Positions 52,676 through 61,989 of a stretch of 64,000 nt of DNA are shown piece by piece. Positions within the stretch are counted from its first letter, which is position 1, and the number at the start of each line of letters is the position of its first letter. The stretch covers positions 1,320,001 to 1,384,000 of the forward strand of contig NZ_LT906480.1 in NCBI RefSeq assembly GCF_900186865.1, read 5' to 3'. Below the pieces are notes generated by a model that searched no databases, was not told the DNA's origin, and was given only the letters and a program-made list of their open reading frames with translations. The translations under genes and the position numbers were made by a program. The stretch comes from Stenotrophomonas maltophilia. GTDB taxonomy: Bacteria > Pseudomonadota > Gammaproteobacteria > Xanthomonadales > Xanthomonadaceae.

Positions 52676-54877
52676 GTGCGGCGGGGAAGCGTCCTGGGCC
52701 TCGCGCTGGCCCTGTCCATTGGCAGCGCGCACGCGGCCATCCCAGACGGGGTGGAGCCGGTGCTGGCCGCGCCGATCCAGGCCAACGGGCTGCCCGCGAA
52801 GGACCCCGTGTTGCTCTGGCAGCAAAGTGGGGCCTGGGTGGCCGAATCCACGACCTGGCAGCAGCTCGGCGTGACCCTTCGCCCGGGCGAGGAGGGCCAG
52901 GACCTGACCGACCAAGCCTTGGGCGTGACCGTGGCTTACACCCCCGAGAACGCCACCGTCCAGCTCACCATTCCGGCTGACCGCAAGCCGGCGCAGCAGC
53001 TCAGCCAGCACGGCACTCCGGTTTCTCAGGTGTCGCCCGCCATCGGGGGCGTCTTGGTCAACTACAACCTCGCCACCCAGATTGCAGGCGGCCAACAAGC
53101 CACGTCCTTGGCACTGGACGCGCGCACCGGAGGGCGTTGGGGCGCGGTCTCCACCACCGGGCAGCTCAACCAATCCCCCAACGGGTTTGGCATGCGCCGC
53201 GGCATGACCGCTTGGCAGAAAGACGACCTGCCGCGCCAACGGACTTGGCAAGCCGGCGATGTCTACGCCACGCCCCGCATCGGCCCCGTGGCGCTGGGCG
53301 GCATTCGACTCGCGAAGGACCCGGCAGCACTGGATCCGCTCACGCCGACGTGGCCCGTCCCGACCTTGGGGGGCATCGCGTTGGATCCGGGGCAGGTCAA
53401 GGTCCTGTCCAACCAGGCCGAAATCACACGCCAAGACGTCAAGGCCGGCCCCTTCACCGTGGACGGTCGAAACGTGGCCCTGGGGGCCAGCCAAACGGAT
53501 GTAGTGGTGCGTGACGCCTACGGCCGGGAAACTGCCGTTTCCACTGCACGGCTCTACGTGGCCCCAACCCTGCTGCGTCCCGGGCTCTCCGCGTGGGAAA
53601 TCGCGGCGGGACAAGTCCGCGAAGACGAAAACCGCTACGGCACGGCCGGCGTCAGCGCGTCGTGGGCCAAGGGCGTCAACGACCGCTGGACCATCCGAGC
53701 CGGTGGTCAGGTGGACGAGAACGGCAAGGGCAACGTCACCGTGGGTTCCACCTGGGCCCCGGGCACTTGGGGCGTTTTCGATGGCGAGGTGGGCCGCTCA
53801 AGCCAAGGTGGAACGCGCTGGGCGGCCAGCTACGACTACCGCGGCCCCAAGCTGGGCGTTCGATTGGAACACGAAGAGAACGAAGGCTTCTGGCGCCTGC
53901 AGAGCACCTACGCCACACCCATTGCCTCGCGCACCCAAGCCTCCGTGTTCTACCGCCCGGATCGCCGCTTCACTGTGCGTGGCATCTACAGTGCCATCGA
54001 CACGGGGCGCTCCAGCCTGGCCTTCGCTTCCTTGGGCGTGAGCGCGAACCTGGGCACTGCAGGCCAGGTGTCCGCCAACGTGCTCCGAGACCTCCAAGGC
54101 GACGATCTTCAAGTGTCCGCCAGCTACACCTACCGCTTCGGCAGCAAGGCCAGCGTGGGCGTTCGGGCCCGCCAGGCCCCAGGCCAGGATGCCCTGACCA
54201 CCCGAGCGACCTACCGCACCGAGGGCGGCCTTCGCTTGGCGGCAGAGCACACCGAGGGCGATCAGGGCAGCACCCGGGCCACGGCGGATGCCATGACGCG
54301 TTACGGCGACGCCCGGATCATGGTGGACCACTACGACGGGCAAACCCAGGTGGCGGCCAACTTCTCCGGCGCCGTGTTCCTGGACCACCGCGGCGTGGCC
54401 TTCGGGCGACCCGCCTACGCCAGCTTCGCCGTGGTGGATGTGCCGGGCCAGGCGGGCTTGCCGGTGCGGGTCAACGGAGCGCCGGTCGGCCAGACCAACA
54501 AGCAAGGCCGCGTGTTGGTGACCGACGTTCCCTCCCTGCTACCCACCACCGTCAGCCTCAAGGACAAGGAGCTGCCGGTGGGCGTGGAGATCGGGGAGAC
54601 CGAAAAGCAATCCGTGGCGCCCCGCCAAGGCGGTGTGCGGGTGACCTTCCCCGTGCTGACGCAGAACGCCCGGGCCTTCATCCTGACAGGTCCGATCATC
54701 GCGCCGGGCACCGTCGCGTCCACGCCGAACGAACAAGCCATGGTCGGCTACGACGGAGCCCTTTACCTAGAACACCCTGAGCCGGGGATGGCCGTCGAGG
54801 TTTCCGGCGTGTGCAAAGCCGTGTTGCCGTCGCCACTGCCGGGCGTGGACGAAGTGGCGAAGTTAAGGTGCAACTAG
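52676..54877 (+). CDS. Outer membrane usher of a chaperone-usher pilus
   Basis: 733 residues. The start is GTG with a signal peptide (MRRGSVLGLALALSIGSAHA). The barrel region contains GRNVALGASQTDVVVRDAYGRE, with repeated amphipathic strands such as YDYRGPKLGVRLEHEENEG. A plug-like and C-terminal domain follow (AGLPVRVNGAPVGQTNKQGRVLVTDVPS). It exports and assembles the SCPU subunits. At 733 residues it is near the short end of the family, so the N-terminal domain may be reduced. No tip-subunit gene follows; the next gene is convergent and overlaps its stop by three bases. Confidence 0.87.
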   Translation: MRRGSVLGLALALSIGSAHAAIPDGVEPVLAAPIQANGLPAKDPVLLWQQSGAWVAESTTWQQLGVTLRPGEEGQDLTDQALGVTVAYTPENATVQLTIPADRKPAQQLSQHGTPVSQVSPAIGGVLVNYNLATQIAGGQQATSLALDARTGGRWGAVSTTGQLNQSPNGFGMRRGMTAWQKDDLPRQRTWQAGDVYATPRIGPVALGGIRLAKDPAALDPLTPTWPVPTLGGIALDPGQVKVLSNQAEITRQDVKAGPFTVDGRNVALGASQTDVVVRDAYGRETAVSTARLYVAPTLLRPGLSAWEIAAGQVREDENRYGTAGVSASWAKGVNDRWTIRAGGQVDENGKGNVTVGSTWAPGTWGVFDGEVGRSSQGGTRWAASYDYRGPKLGVRLEHEENEGFWRLQSTYATPIASRTQASVFYRPDRRFTVRGIYSAIDTGRSSLAFASLGVSANLGTAGQVSANVLRDLQGDDLQVSASYTYRFGSKASVGVRARQAPGQDALTTRATYRTEGGLRLAAEHTEGDQGSTRATADAMTRYGDARIMVDHYDGQTQVAANFSGAVFLDHRGVAFGRPAYASFAVVDVPGQAGLPVRVNGAPVGQTNKQGRVLVTDVPSLLPTTVSLKDKELPVGVEIGETEKQSVAPRQGGVRVTFPVLTQNARAFILTGPIIAPGTVASTPNEQAMVGYDGALYLEHPEPGMAVEVSGVCKAVLPSPLPGVDEVAKLRCN

Positions 54878-55707
54878 CCGCTCAGGTCTCCCTCGCGAGT
54901 AGGCGGCACCCCTAGCACCCTTGCCTTTGCAGCAATGACTGCGCAAACGGTCGACCCACAAGCTGGGCAAACCGCAGGCTTGAGAAGCCTCTCTGGCAAG
55001 ATAGGAACGATGGCCTCGCATTCGCAGCGCAGCCCCAAGGCTTCGACCTTCTGCACCCGCCGCTCCGGGTCCCCCTTGATGGCCAAATAGCTCGAGTTGC
55101 ACTTGGTATTCGGGCAGAAAACGGGCTTGTCCCCCGCTTGCTCGGCCGGGCCGAGAATGAGCACATGGCCGCAGTCGACGCATTTGCCCGTCGCGAGATC
55201 CTTGCTGGCAGCGATCAGCGTCGAGCTCGCAACCTCTTCCAGCTCAGCGATGAGAACACGGAGCCTTTCGATCTTCGGCCGTGCGTTCGTCAGATCTTTG
55301 CGCAGATGGAGAAAGCTCCCCAACGAGTTGTAGTAACTGCGAAACTTGCCCCAAGGAATGCGCTTGGCCTCGCCGATCGGCAAGAAATCCTTGTCCTTGA
55401 AAGCGGCCTTCAAGTCACTTGAGGCAAAATCGAGGTCTTTGGGCGGTGGCGTTACCGAGATGGAGAAGCTGGCCGTTTGATCAGAGTTCGGATCGAAGGC
55501 GGCCAGCATTTTGATGATCTGGTCCGGTCGCCACTCGCGAGCAAGCTCGGTGGAAACGTCTTCACCATATGCAGCCAAGTTCTGATACGCCACGGATTCC
55601 AGGCAGAATCGTAGTTCCAGCGCGGCGTAGATCAATGACGCGTCATCGCCCCTGCTGATTAGTTCTTTAGCCGTGCTTAAACGTTCCGCGATGTTGTAAA
55701 GGGCCAT
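54874..55707 (-). CDS. Unknown protein with C-terminal zinc ribbons, 277 aa
   Basis: The N-terminal half is helical (ALYNIAERLSTAKELISRGDDASLIYAALELRFCLESVAYQNL). The C-terminal half has three CxxC pairs: KCVDCGHV, FCPNTKC and VCPACGSTVC, plus RCECEA. That gives one or two zinc ribbons. The family is unknown. The start is ATG 55707 (55713 also possible). The stop overlaps the usher stop on the other strand. Gene neighbourhood does not show its role. Confidence 0.65.
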   Translation of the reverse strand: MALYNIAERLSTAKELISRGDDASLIYAALELRFCLESVAYQNLAAYGEDVSTELAREWRPDQIIKMLAAFDPNSDQTASFSISVTPPPKDLDFASSDLKAAFKDKDFLPIGEAKRIPWGKFRSYYNSLGSFLHLRKDLTNARPKIERLRVLIAELEEVASSTLIAASKDLATGKCVDCGHVLILGPAEQAGDKPVFCPNTKCNSSYLAIKGDPERRVQKVEALGLRCECEAIVPILPERLLKPAVCPACGSTVCAVIAAKARVLGVPPTREGDLSG

Positions 55708-55851
55708 AATCAAAGGTTACTCGATTGGAACTCGGGATCAAGTTAACAGCCGCCTGTAGGCGCTATCTCACAACGCGATTGCCTAAATGCGTGGGCGGGA
55801 CTAAAGTTCGTGGAGGGGGGGATGGCCAGACAAGTTGAGAAGGAGCGCCCA

Positions 55852-56304
55852 ATGCCCATCAGGGCCGTGGTGTATGTCAGCGAGGCATCCGACGCGTTGC
55901 GCGGCGATCTGCTTGGCCTCCGGAGCGGCAAGCTCCAGGAGCTGGTCGACGACGCAACTCGATTTAACCGGGACGCAGGTGTCAGTGGGGTGCTCTTGTT
56001 CGACGGGACGCGCTTCGTCCAATACTTGGAGGGCCCCCCGGACGGGTTGGACGTGGTGTTCTCAAGGGTGCTCGGTGCTTCGAGCCATCACGACCTGATC
56101 GAGCTGCAAAGCGGGACGATCATGGATCGCCGCTTGCCTTATTGGCCTATGCGCTGGTTGCCTGTGGAAGTTAAAGAGCTGAGCGAGGTCGCAGTGGGCG
56201 ACTGGACCGGTTTCAAGGTGCGGGGGGATGGAGAAGCGTTGAACGCAACGGCGATCGACCGGCTGCTGTTCCTAGTGAGCAGACGCGCACTGGTAGGAAG
56301 ATGA
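55852..56304 (+). CDS. BLUF-domain blue-light photoreceptor
   Basis: 150 residues. The BLUF fold is complete: AVVYVSEAS holds the flavin-site Tyr; FNRDAGVSGVLLFDGTRFVQYLEGP holds Asn, the switching Gln and the GV-G block. BLUF proteins bind FAD and signal blue light. It has no output domain beyond about 40 C-terminal residues, so it must act through a partner. The ATG at 55852 follows GAAGGAG; an upstream ATG at 55822 is possible. The kinase genes alongside are candidate partners (inference). Confidence 0.87.
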   Translation: MPIRAVVYVSEASDALRGDLLGLRSGKLQELVDDATRFNRDAGVSGVLLFDGTRFVQYLEGPPDGLDVVFSRVLGASSHHDLIELQSGTIMDRRLPYWPMRWLPVEVKELSEVAVGDWTGFKVRGDGEALNATAIDRLLFLVSRRALVGR

Positions 56305-56344
56305 ACCAGTGGCGACCGCCTGGCCGCGCAAGGAATCCGCCCCC

Positions 56345-56707
56345 CTACGTGCAGCCCAAGTCTTCGTGGATCGCCGTAACAAGCTGTCGGAAGCGGTAAG
56401 GCTTCGGGAGAAATCGAACCGTCTCGGGCAGCGGGGGCAGCTGCGAGCGTTGAAGGCCAGACGCGAGCATGACGCGGGCCTGGGGTTGAGCAACCGCGGC
56501 TTCCGCCGCGACCTCCAGCCCGTCGGCGCTGTCTGGCATGTTGAAGTCGGTCACTACCACCGCGAACCTGGCGTCGCCGCGCAGGAGGACGAGGGCCTCA
56601 TCCCCGTTGCTGGCGGGAGTGACTTGGAAGCCCTGAGAGGTCAGAGCCTCTACGACGACGCTGCGGAGATCGTCTTCGTCTTCAACAAACAACACGTGGA
56701 TCGGCAT
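56345..56707 (-). CDS. Single-domain response regulator
   Basis: 120 residues: a receiver domain with acidic pair FVEDEDD (residues 8-12), phosphorylated Asp54 in VVTDFNMPD, Ser near 95 and Lys in LPKPYR. No output domain. The ATG at 56707 comes one base after the kinase stop (56709), so it is the second gene of a kinase-regulator operon. The longer upstream reading is the kinase gene in another frame. Confidence 0.9.
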   Translation of the reverse strand: MPIHVLFVEDEDDLRSVVVEALTSQGFQVTPASNGDEALVLLRGDARFAVVVTDFNMPDSADGLEVAAEAAVAQPQARVMLASGLQRSQLPPLPETVRFLPKPYRFRQLVTAIHEDLGCT

Positions 56708-56708
56708 C

Positions 56709-57851
56709 TCAATGCTCTGGTGCGGGGAAGCAAAGGCTAACGCGGGTTCCCTTCCCAAGCTCGCTCTGGAGCTCGGTGAACCCGCCGGACTGGGCCGTGA
56801 AGCCAAACACTTGGCTCAAGCCCAGCCCGCTGCCCCTTCCAATGGGTTTGGTGGTGAAAAACGGTTCAAATACCCTGGCCTGCTGGTCCGCCTCAATCCC
56901 TGAACCGTCGTCTCGGATGCTCAGGCAGATGTAAGGTCTTTCACTGGTGTTGGGCAACGTAGGATCACGGGTTTGCCGCGCAGAGGCCGTGATGAGGATC
57001 GTTCCGCCCTTCGGCATGGCGTCGCGGCTGTTGCACACAAGGTTAAGGATTGCGGCCTCCAGCTGTGCCTTGTCCACCGACAGGGTCGGAAGGCCCCGGG
57101 AAACTTCGACGGTCAATGCGATCGCGTCGCCGGCGGAGCGGCGCAGCATCGCTTCGCATTCGGCCATCAAGGCGGCCAAGTCGACTGCCTCTGGCACCAA
57201 GGTTTGTCCCTTGCCGAAGGTCAGCAACTGCCGAGTCAGAAGGGCCCCGCGCTCGGCGGCCCGCTGCGCGGTATCGATGAGCTTGGCCACGCCTCCGTCT
57301 TTCACCCGCAGGCTGATGAGCTCCAGACAGTTGGCCACGATCGTCAACAGGTTGTTGAAATCATGGGCCAAGCCGAGCGTGAACTTCCCGATGGCCTCCA
57401 TCTTCTGCGCCTGCAGGAGATCGCGCTGGGCTTGGAGCAGCTGCTCCTGCGCTTCGTGGCGCTGGGTGATGTCGCGGGTGATTTTGGCAAACCCCACCAG
57501 TTCCCCGTCTTCCCAGATGGGATCGATCACGACGCTGGCACGAAAGCGGGTCCCGTCCTGCCGCAATCGCCAGCCCTCGGCGACGTAGCGCCCTTCTAAG
57601 GCCGCGGTCCGCAGGTTTCGCTCTGGTAGGCCGGCTTGGGCCTCCTCGGGCAGGTAGAAGCGGGAAAAGTTGGTGCCGACCACGTCGGCAGCCTGGTAGC
57701 CCTTGATTCGTTGCCCACCCGGGTTCCAGGTCTGGATCACCCCGCTGGGGTCGAGCATGTATAGGGCGTAGTCGGTGACCGAGTTCACCAGCAGGGCAAA
57801 CTGCCGGCTCTCGTCCCTCAAATCGGTTTTCGCTTTCGCTGGTTGGTTCAT
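56709..57851 (-). CDS. PAS-domain sensor histidine kinase
   Basis: 380 residues. A PAS/PAC unit (about 15-132: LLVNSVTDYALYMLDPSGVIQTWNPGGQRIKGY..GFAKITRDITQRHEAQ) precedes a HisKA domain with His163 in LGLAHDFNNLLT. The ATPase domain has NLVCNSRDAM (N box), DDGSGIE (G1) and GRGSGLGLSQ (G2). There is no membrane segment, so it senses inside the cell, as PAS domains bind flavin, heme or a small ligand. It drives the next-gene receiver and perhaps the divergent one at 58013. Confidence 0.92.
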   Translation of the reverse strand: MNQPAKAKTDLRDESRQFALLVNSVTDYALYMLDPSGVIQTWNPGGQRIKGYQAADVVGTNFSRFYLPEEAQAGLPERNLRTAALEGRYVAEGWRLRQDGTRFRASVVIDPIWEDGELVGFAKITRDITQRHEAQEQLLQAQRDLLQAQKMEAIGKFTLGLAHDFNNLLTIVANCLELISLRVKDGGVAKLIDTAQRAAERGALLTRQLLTFGKGQTLVPEAVDLAALMAECEAMLRRSAGDAIALTVEVSRGLPTLSVDKAQLEAAILNLVCNSRDAMPKGGTILITASARQTRDPTLPNTSERPYICLSIRDDGSGIEADQQARVFEPFFTTKPIGRGSGLGLSQVFGFTAQSGGFTELQSELGKGTRVSLCFPAPEH

Positions 57852-58012
57852 GGGTCATCCTCTCGGCAGGGCCACCGAAGGGCGACAGAGTGCGCAGTGT
57901 AGAAGAGCGACGGCCGTCATCCTTTTGCGCCCTCTTAACAAATCGGGCGAGCCCTCGGGCCACACTGTCCAATCGTGGCACATCCACTCAGAGCGCTTGT
58001 AGGGAGAAAGTC

Positions 58013-58390
58013 ATGGGATTGGACGGCAAAGCAGTAAGGGTTCTTCTTGTAGAGGACGAACCCACTCTCATGATGGTCTTGGAGCAGGCCATTGCCCAAG
58101 TCGGCTACGACGTCTCCAAGACGGCCGAAGATTTGCCCACAGCCTTGGTATGCGCCGAGGAGGCGGCCTTCGATGTTGCGGTGCTGGACGTCAACTTGAA
58201 CGGGGTCGAGTCTTACCCCGTGGCCGATCGCTTGGTCGAGTTGGGGGTGCCGTTCCTGTTTACGACCGGCCTTGGGGCCAACCGGCTGCCCGAACGCTTC
58301 AAAGGCACGCCCTTCCTTGAAAAGCCGTTTCGCCTAAAAGAGATCGCCGCGGCCCTCCAGTCCCTTTGCCAGGAACTGGAGGTTCATTGA
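58013..58390 (+). CDS. Single-domain response regulator, divergent from the kinase
   Basis: 125 residues with LLVEDEPTL (acidic pair) and Asp59 in VAVLDVNLNG, then the TTG block and LEKPFR. It resembles receivers paired with HWE or HisKA-type kinases in general stress control. The start at 58013 follows AGGGAGAAAG. It is separated from the kinase gene by a 161-base divergent region. Confidence 0.87.
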   Translation: MGLDGKAVRVLLVEDEPTLMMVLEQAIAQVGYDVSKTAEDLPTALVCAEEAAFDVAVLDVNLNGVESYPVADRLVELGVPFLFTTGLGANRLPERFKGTPFLEKPFRLKEIAAALQSLCQELEVH

Positions 58391-58414
58391 GTTTCCGGGC
58401 CTTGGGCACCGGTC

Positions 58415-58436
58415 GGGACCTTCGGGTCCCTTTTTT
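58415..58436 (+). terminator. Terminator shared by convergent genes
   Basis: GGGACC-TTCG-GGTCCC followed by TTTTTT. It serves the response regulator; the other gene's stop lies inside the T run. Confidence 0.88.
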
Positions 58437-60206
58437 ATTTCAGCGGGGCCTCGACCTGCTGGTAGGTGCCCACGGTCTCGCTCACGCCTAGGATGTGGCC
58501 CTTCGCGGCCTTCAGCACCTCGTCCCGCGTTGCCCCGGCCTTCATATCAAGCACGGTGTCCAAGGCCAACAGCTGGAAGTGGTAATGGTGGGGTCGATCG
58601 CCCACTGGCGGTTTGGGGCCGAAATACCCCACAGACCCCCGGCTGTTCACCCCCTGCAGCATTCCCTCCGGCTTCAGGAGTCGCGGATCGACCGGCAGGC
58701 CCTCCGGCAGCGATTGCGTGGTCGCTGGGATGTTGTAAGCGACCCAGTGAACGAAGGGTTTGACGTTGGCTGCATCCGGATCCTCCATGATCAGCGCATA
58801 GGACTTGGCACCAGGCACCGGGCTCCAAGAAAGAGCGGGCGATGCATCGTCGTGATACGCGCTGAAGCGGGGAGGCAATGCTTGGCCCGAGGAGAACGAC
58901 GGGGAGCGGAACTCGAACGTGGCGGCTTTGCCGATCCGATCCTTGGCCAACGGCACGCCCGAGCCTTGATTGACTTGGGCCATCAAGGGCCCGCTAGGCA
59001 CTGCGGTCGCGGGGGAGGCGGACGCTTGGCCTGGGCCGTAAGTCACTCTGTAGATGACGCCGTTGGCATCGTCGCCGACCAAAAGTGCACCGCCCTTCGT
59101 CATCGCCAGACCGACGGGCCTTGCGATATGCGCCTGGCCGTTGTCGACCAGGAAGCCTGTCAGGAAGGGCTCAAACCCGACCGGCTTGCCGGCGTTGAAA
59201 CGAACCCGCACCACCTCGTAGCCCGACGCAGGCTTGCGGTTCCAGGAACCGCGCATCGTCACGAAGGCGTCCCCCCGGTAAGCTGCCGGGAACTGCTGGC
59301 CGGTGTAGAACAGCATCTGCATGGGGGCCGCGTGGGCGGTGTAGCCGAGCACCATGGGCTCGCTTGTCGCCGCCCATTGCTGTTTGCTGATCTGCCCTGG
59401 CGGGGTGCTCTGGGGATTCACCCCGTCCTTGCCCCAGATGTGGGGCCAACCATACTTCTTTCCTTTCTGAATGCGGTTGAGCTCCTCGGGCTGCTCATCG
59501 TTGCCCAAGTAGTCGATGCCGTGATCCATCCCCCACAGCTCCCCCGTTTTGGAGTTCCAAGCAAAGCCGATGGTGTTCCGCAGGCCGCTGGCAAAGATGG
59601 ACCGGCTCTTGCCATCCGGCGAGGACCTCAGCAGCGCCGCATGCTCGGGATTGGTCTCGTTGCACGCGTTACAGGACGAGCCCACGCTGATGTAGAGCAT
59701 CTCATCAGGGCCAAAGGCCAGCGTGCGGTTGGGGTGCTGACCGCCATCGGGCAGGTCGTTGATGATCCGTTCCTCTGGACCCAACGTGCCGTCCGGGCGT
59801 ATGGGGGCGCGATACACGCGTCGTTGGCCGTGGCGACATACAGCTGCCCGTTGGCGATGGCCAGCCCGTGCGCTCCTGGACGTGAGAAGACCACCTTCGG
59901 TTCGGCGTCCAAGGCTCCGTCTTCATTGGCATCCTCCAGCAACAGCACGTCGCCTTGATCTCGACGTGAGATATAAATCCGCCCGTCCGGCGCTACGGCG
60001 ATGATCCGGGGATTCTGAAGGCCTTGCGCAAGGGGACGCACCTGGAAGCCGCTGGGCACCTTCAGGGCCTGAACGTGCTCAGGCGTCGCCTCTGCCTTGG
60101 CCGGTTTGAACGTGTGGACGTTGGCTTGGACGTCGGTTCCGTCCCCCTGCTGAGCGAAGGCGAGAGAGGGGGCCAGCAAGACGAGCAAAAGCGCGGAACG
60201 GGTCAT
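58435..60206 (-). pseudogene. PQQ-type sugar dehydrogenase fused to YbhB/PEBP, frameshifted
   Basis: Two frames make one protein. The first (from ATG 60206) gives a signal peptide (MTRSALLLVLLAPSLAFAQQ) and the start of a beta-propeller (GLQNPRIIAVAPDGRIYISRRDQGDVLLLEDANEDG ... QLYVATAND). The second (from about 59817) continues VYRAPIRPDG..., with LRNTIGFAWNSKTGELWGMDHGIDYLGND. The propeller is followed by a YbhB/PEBP domain (about 150 residues: SPALSWSPVPGAKSYALIMEDPDA). The break is near 59817-59825, where one base would restore the frame. It may be a true mutation or a sequence error. Confidence 0.8.
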
Positions 60207-60372
60207 GAGGATGGCCTGGCGCTGAGGAGCGTTCAGCATGTGGCGGGAGCGGTCAATGGCCTGCGAATGCGTTGCATGCGCGCCGTTCACCACGAGGGCC
60301 ATCGATCTCCAGGCCCACGCACCGCCGGTCTGAGATGCTCCGCCGTTCGCCAAGCCTTCACTCGGGGATCGC

Positions 60373-60400
60373 TTGATCCGCATCCCAGCCTCGATACGGT
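60373..60400 (+). promoter_or_regulatory. Possible promoter of the YciE-like gene
   Basis: TTGATC (60373-60378), 16 bases, TACGGT (60395-60400), 33 bases before the ATG. Weak match. Confidence 0.35.
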
Positions 60401-60432
60401 AAGGCTTCGCCCGACACGAGAGGAAGACATCC

Positions 60433-60942
60433 ATGGCAGAGCTCAAAGAGAACCTGTTGGACTGGCTGCGCGACGCACACGCGATGGAACAGCAAGCCGA
60501 AACCATGCTGAAGGGGCAGGCTTCGCGGATCGAGCACTACCCAGTGCTGAAGGCGCGCATTGAAGAGCACATTCAGGAAACCATTGGCCAGCGCGAACGG
60601 CTGGAAGGGTGCATCAAGCGCTTGGGCGGCTCGCCGTCGACCCTCAAGGACGTGATGGGCAAGATGGCAGCCTTCGGTCAGGCCGTCGGCGGCATGACGG
60701 CCTCCGACGAGATCGTCAAAGGCGCGATGGCCGGTTACGTCTTCGAGCATTTCGAGATCGCCTCCTACACGGCCCTGATCGCCGCAGCGAAGACGGTGGG
60801 CGATGCAGAAACGGCCCGGATCTGCGAAGAAATCCTCGTGCAGGAAGAGGCGATGGCCGACTGGCTGGCGGCCCACCTGCCCGAGGTGACCGAAGAGTTC
60901 ATGGTGCGCGACGCCACGCCGGGCGTCGAAGCCAAAAAGTAA
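60433..60942 (+). CDS. YciE/DUF892 ferritin-like stress protein
   Basis: 169 residues in four long helices. It opens LLDWLRDAHAMEQQAETML and has EEHIQETIGQRERLEGCIKRLGGSPSTLKD, EHFEIASYTALIAAA and EEILVQEEAMADWLAAHLPEV. Glu and His occur at the helix positions that bind two metals in ferritin-like proteins. DUF892 proteins are induced by osmotic or general stress; their reaction is not settled. It is followed after 84 bases by ku on the same strand. Confidence 0.88.
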   Translation: MAELKENLLDWLRDAHAMEQQAETMLKGQASRIEHYPVLKARIEEHIQETIGQRERLEGCIKRLGGSPSTLKDVMGKMAAFGQAVGGMTASDEIVKGAMAGYVFEHFEIASYTALIAAAKTVGDAETARICEEILVQEEAMADWLAAHLPEVTEEFMVRDATPGVEAKK

Positions 60943-60969
60943 CCGCTGCGCCGCGCCGGCCGGGTTCAC

Positions 60970-60994
60970 GCCCGGCCGACGCGGCCGGGCCTAC
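60970..60994. repeat. GTAG-type palindrome inside the island
   Basis: GCCCGGCC-GACGC-GGCCGGGC followed by CTAC (the complement of GTAG), preceded by the partial copy GGCCGGG. It is the only element of this kind I see right of 28750. Confidence 0.5.
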
Positions 60995-61026
60995 AACGAA
61001 AGGCCCTAGGATTGGAGGCGGCTGGC

Positions 61027-61971
61027 ATGCCCAGGCCCATCTGGAGTGGTTCGTTGTCCTTCGGGCTGCTCAACGTTCCGGTGTCCCTCATGTCCGGCGA
61101 GCGTCGCATGGATCTGAGCTTTCGCATGTTGGACGCACGAAACAAAAAGCCCATTCGCTACGAGCGGGTCAACGCCGAAACCGGCGAAGAAGTGCCTTGG
61201 AAGGACATCGTCAAAGCCTTTGAATACGACAAGGGCAGCTACGTCGTCATAGAGAAAGAAGACATCGCCGCGGCCGCCCCCGAGACGCACGAGTCCATCG
61301 ACGTGGAGGCCTTTGTCGACGCCGAGAGCATCGGGCTGAGGTTCTTCGAAAAGCCCTACATCTTGGTGCCCGGCAAGAAGGCCGAAAAGGGCTATGTCCT
61401 GCTCCGAGAGACCCTGAAGGAAACCGGCAAGGTGGGCATCGCCAGGGTGGTCATCCGCACGCGCGAATACATTTGCGCGGTGATGCCCGAAGGCGATGCG
61501 TTGATCATGATCCTGCTTCGCTACCCGCAGGAGTTGGTGGCTCCGGACGAATACAAACTGCCGCAGGGGGGGGCGTCGGACTACCGGGTTGCGCCCAAAG
61601 AGCTCGAAATGGCCAAGCAGCTGATTGAGAGCATGACCTCTGAGTGGGAGCCGGACAGCTACCAGGACGAGTTCCGCGAGCGCCTGTCCGACATCATCAA
61701 GAAGCGGGTGAAGCAGGCCGGAGCCACGACCACCTTCGAGGAACCGGAACATCGCGAGGACTCGGCGACCAACGTGGTGGACTTCATGGCGCTGCTCCAG
61801 AAGAGCTTGGAAACCAACAAGCGCACCCCGGCGAAAGCAACGCCGGTGAAGACCGCCTCCAAGTCCTCCACCAAAGACAGCAAGCCTGCCAAGAAGGCCG
61901 CCATAAAGAAGGCCCCAGCAAAGAAAGCCGCAAAGAAAGCCCCCGCCAAGAAGGCTCTAAAGAGCGCCTGA
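61027..61971 (+). CDS. ku: Ku protein of bacterial non-homologous end joining
   Basis: 314 residues. The Ku core runs from PRPIWSGSLSFGLLNVPVSL through GYVLLRETLKETGKVGIARVVIRTRE to the bridge. The C-terminal 50 residues are a Lys/Ala tail (PAKKAAIKKAPAKKAAKKAP) that binds DNA. Ku binds DNA ends and recruits LigD. The ATG at 61027 follows GGAGG. It lies 19 bases before the DUF3606 gene and 207 bases before ligD, forming an end-joining operon. Confidence 0.95.
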   Translation: MPRPIWSGSLSFGLLNVPVSLMSGERRMDLSFRMLDARNKKPIRYERVNAETGEEVPWKDIVKAFEYDKGSYVVIEKEDIAAAAPETHESIDVEAFVDAESIGLRFFEKPYILVPGKKAEKGYVLLRETLKETGKVGIARVVIRTREYICAVMPEGDALIMILLRYPQELVAPDEYKLPQGGASDYRVAPKELEMAKQLIESMTSEWEPDSYQDEFRERLSDIIKKRVKQAGATTTFEEPEHREDSATNVVDFMALLQKSLETNKRTPAKATPVKTASKSSTKDSKPAKKAAIKKAPAKKAAKKAPAKKALKSA

Positions 61972-61989
61972 TCACCCAAGGAGAATCCC

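Noticed and set aside
56309..56740. Plus-strand frame of 143 codons over the response regulator
   Set aside because: Antisense to a receiver domain with all its key residues.
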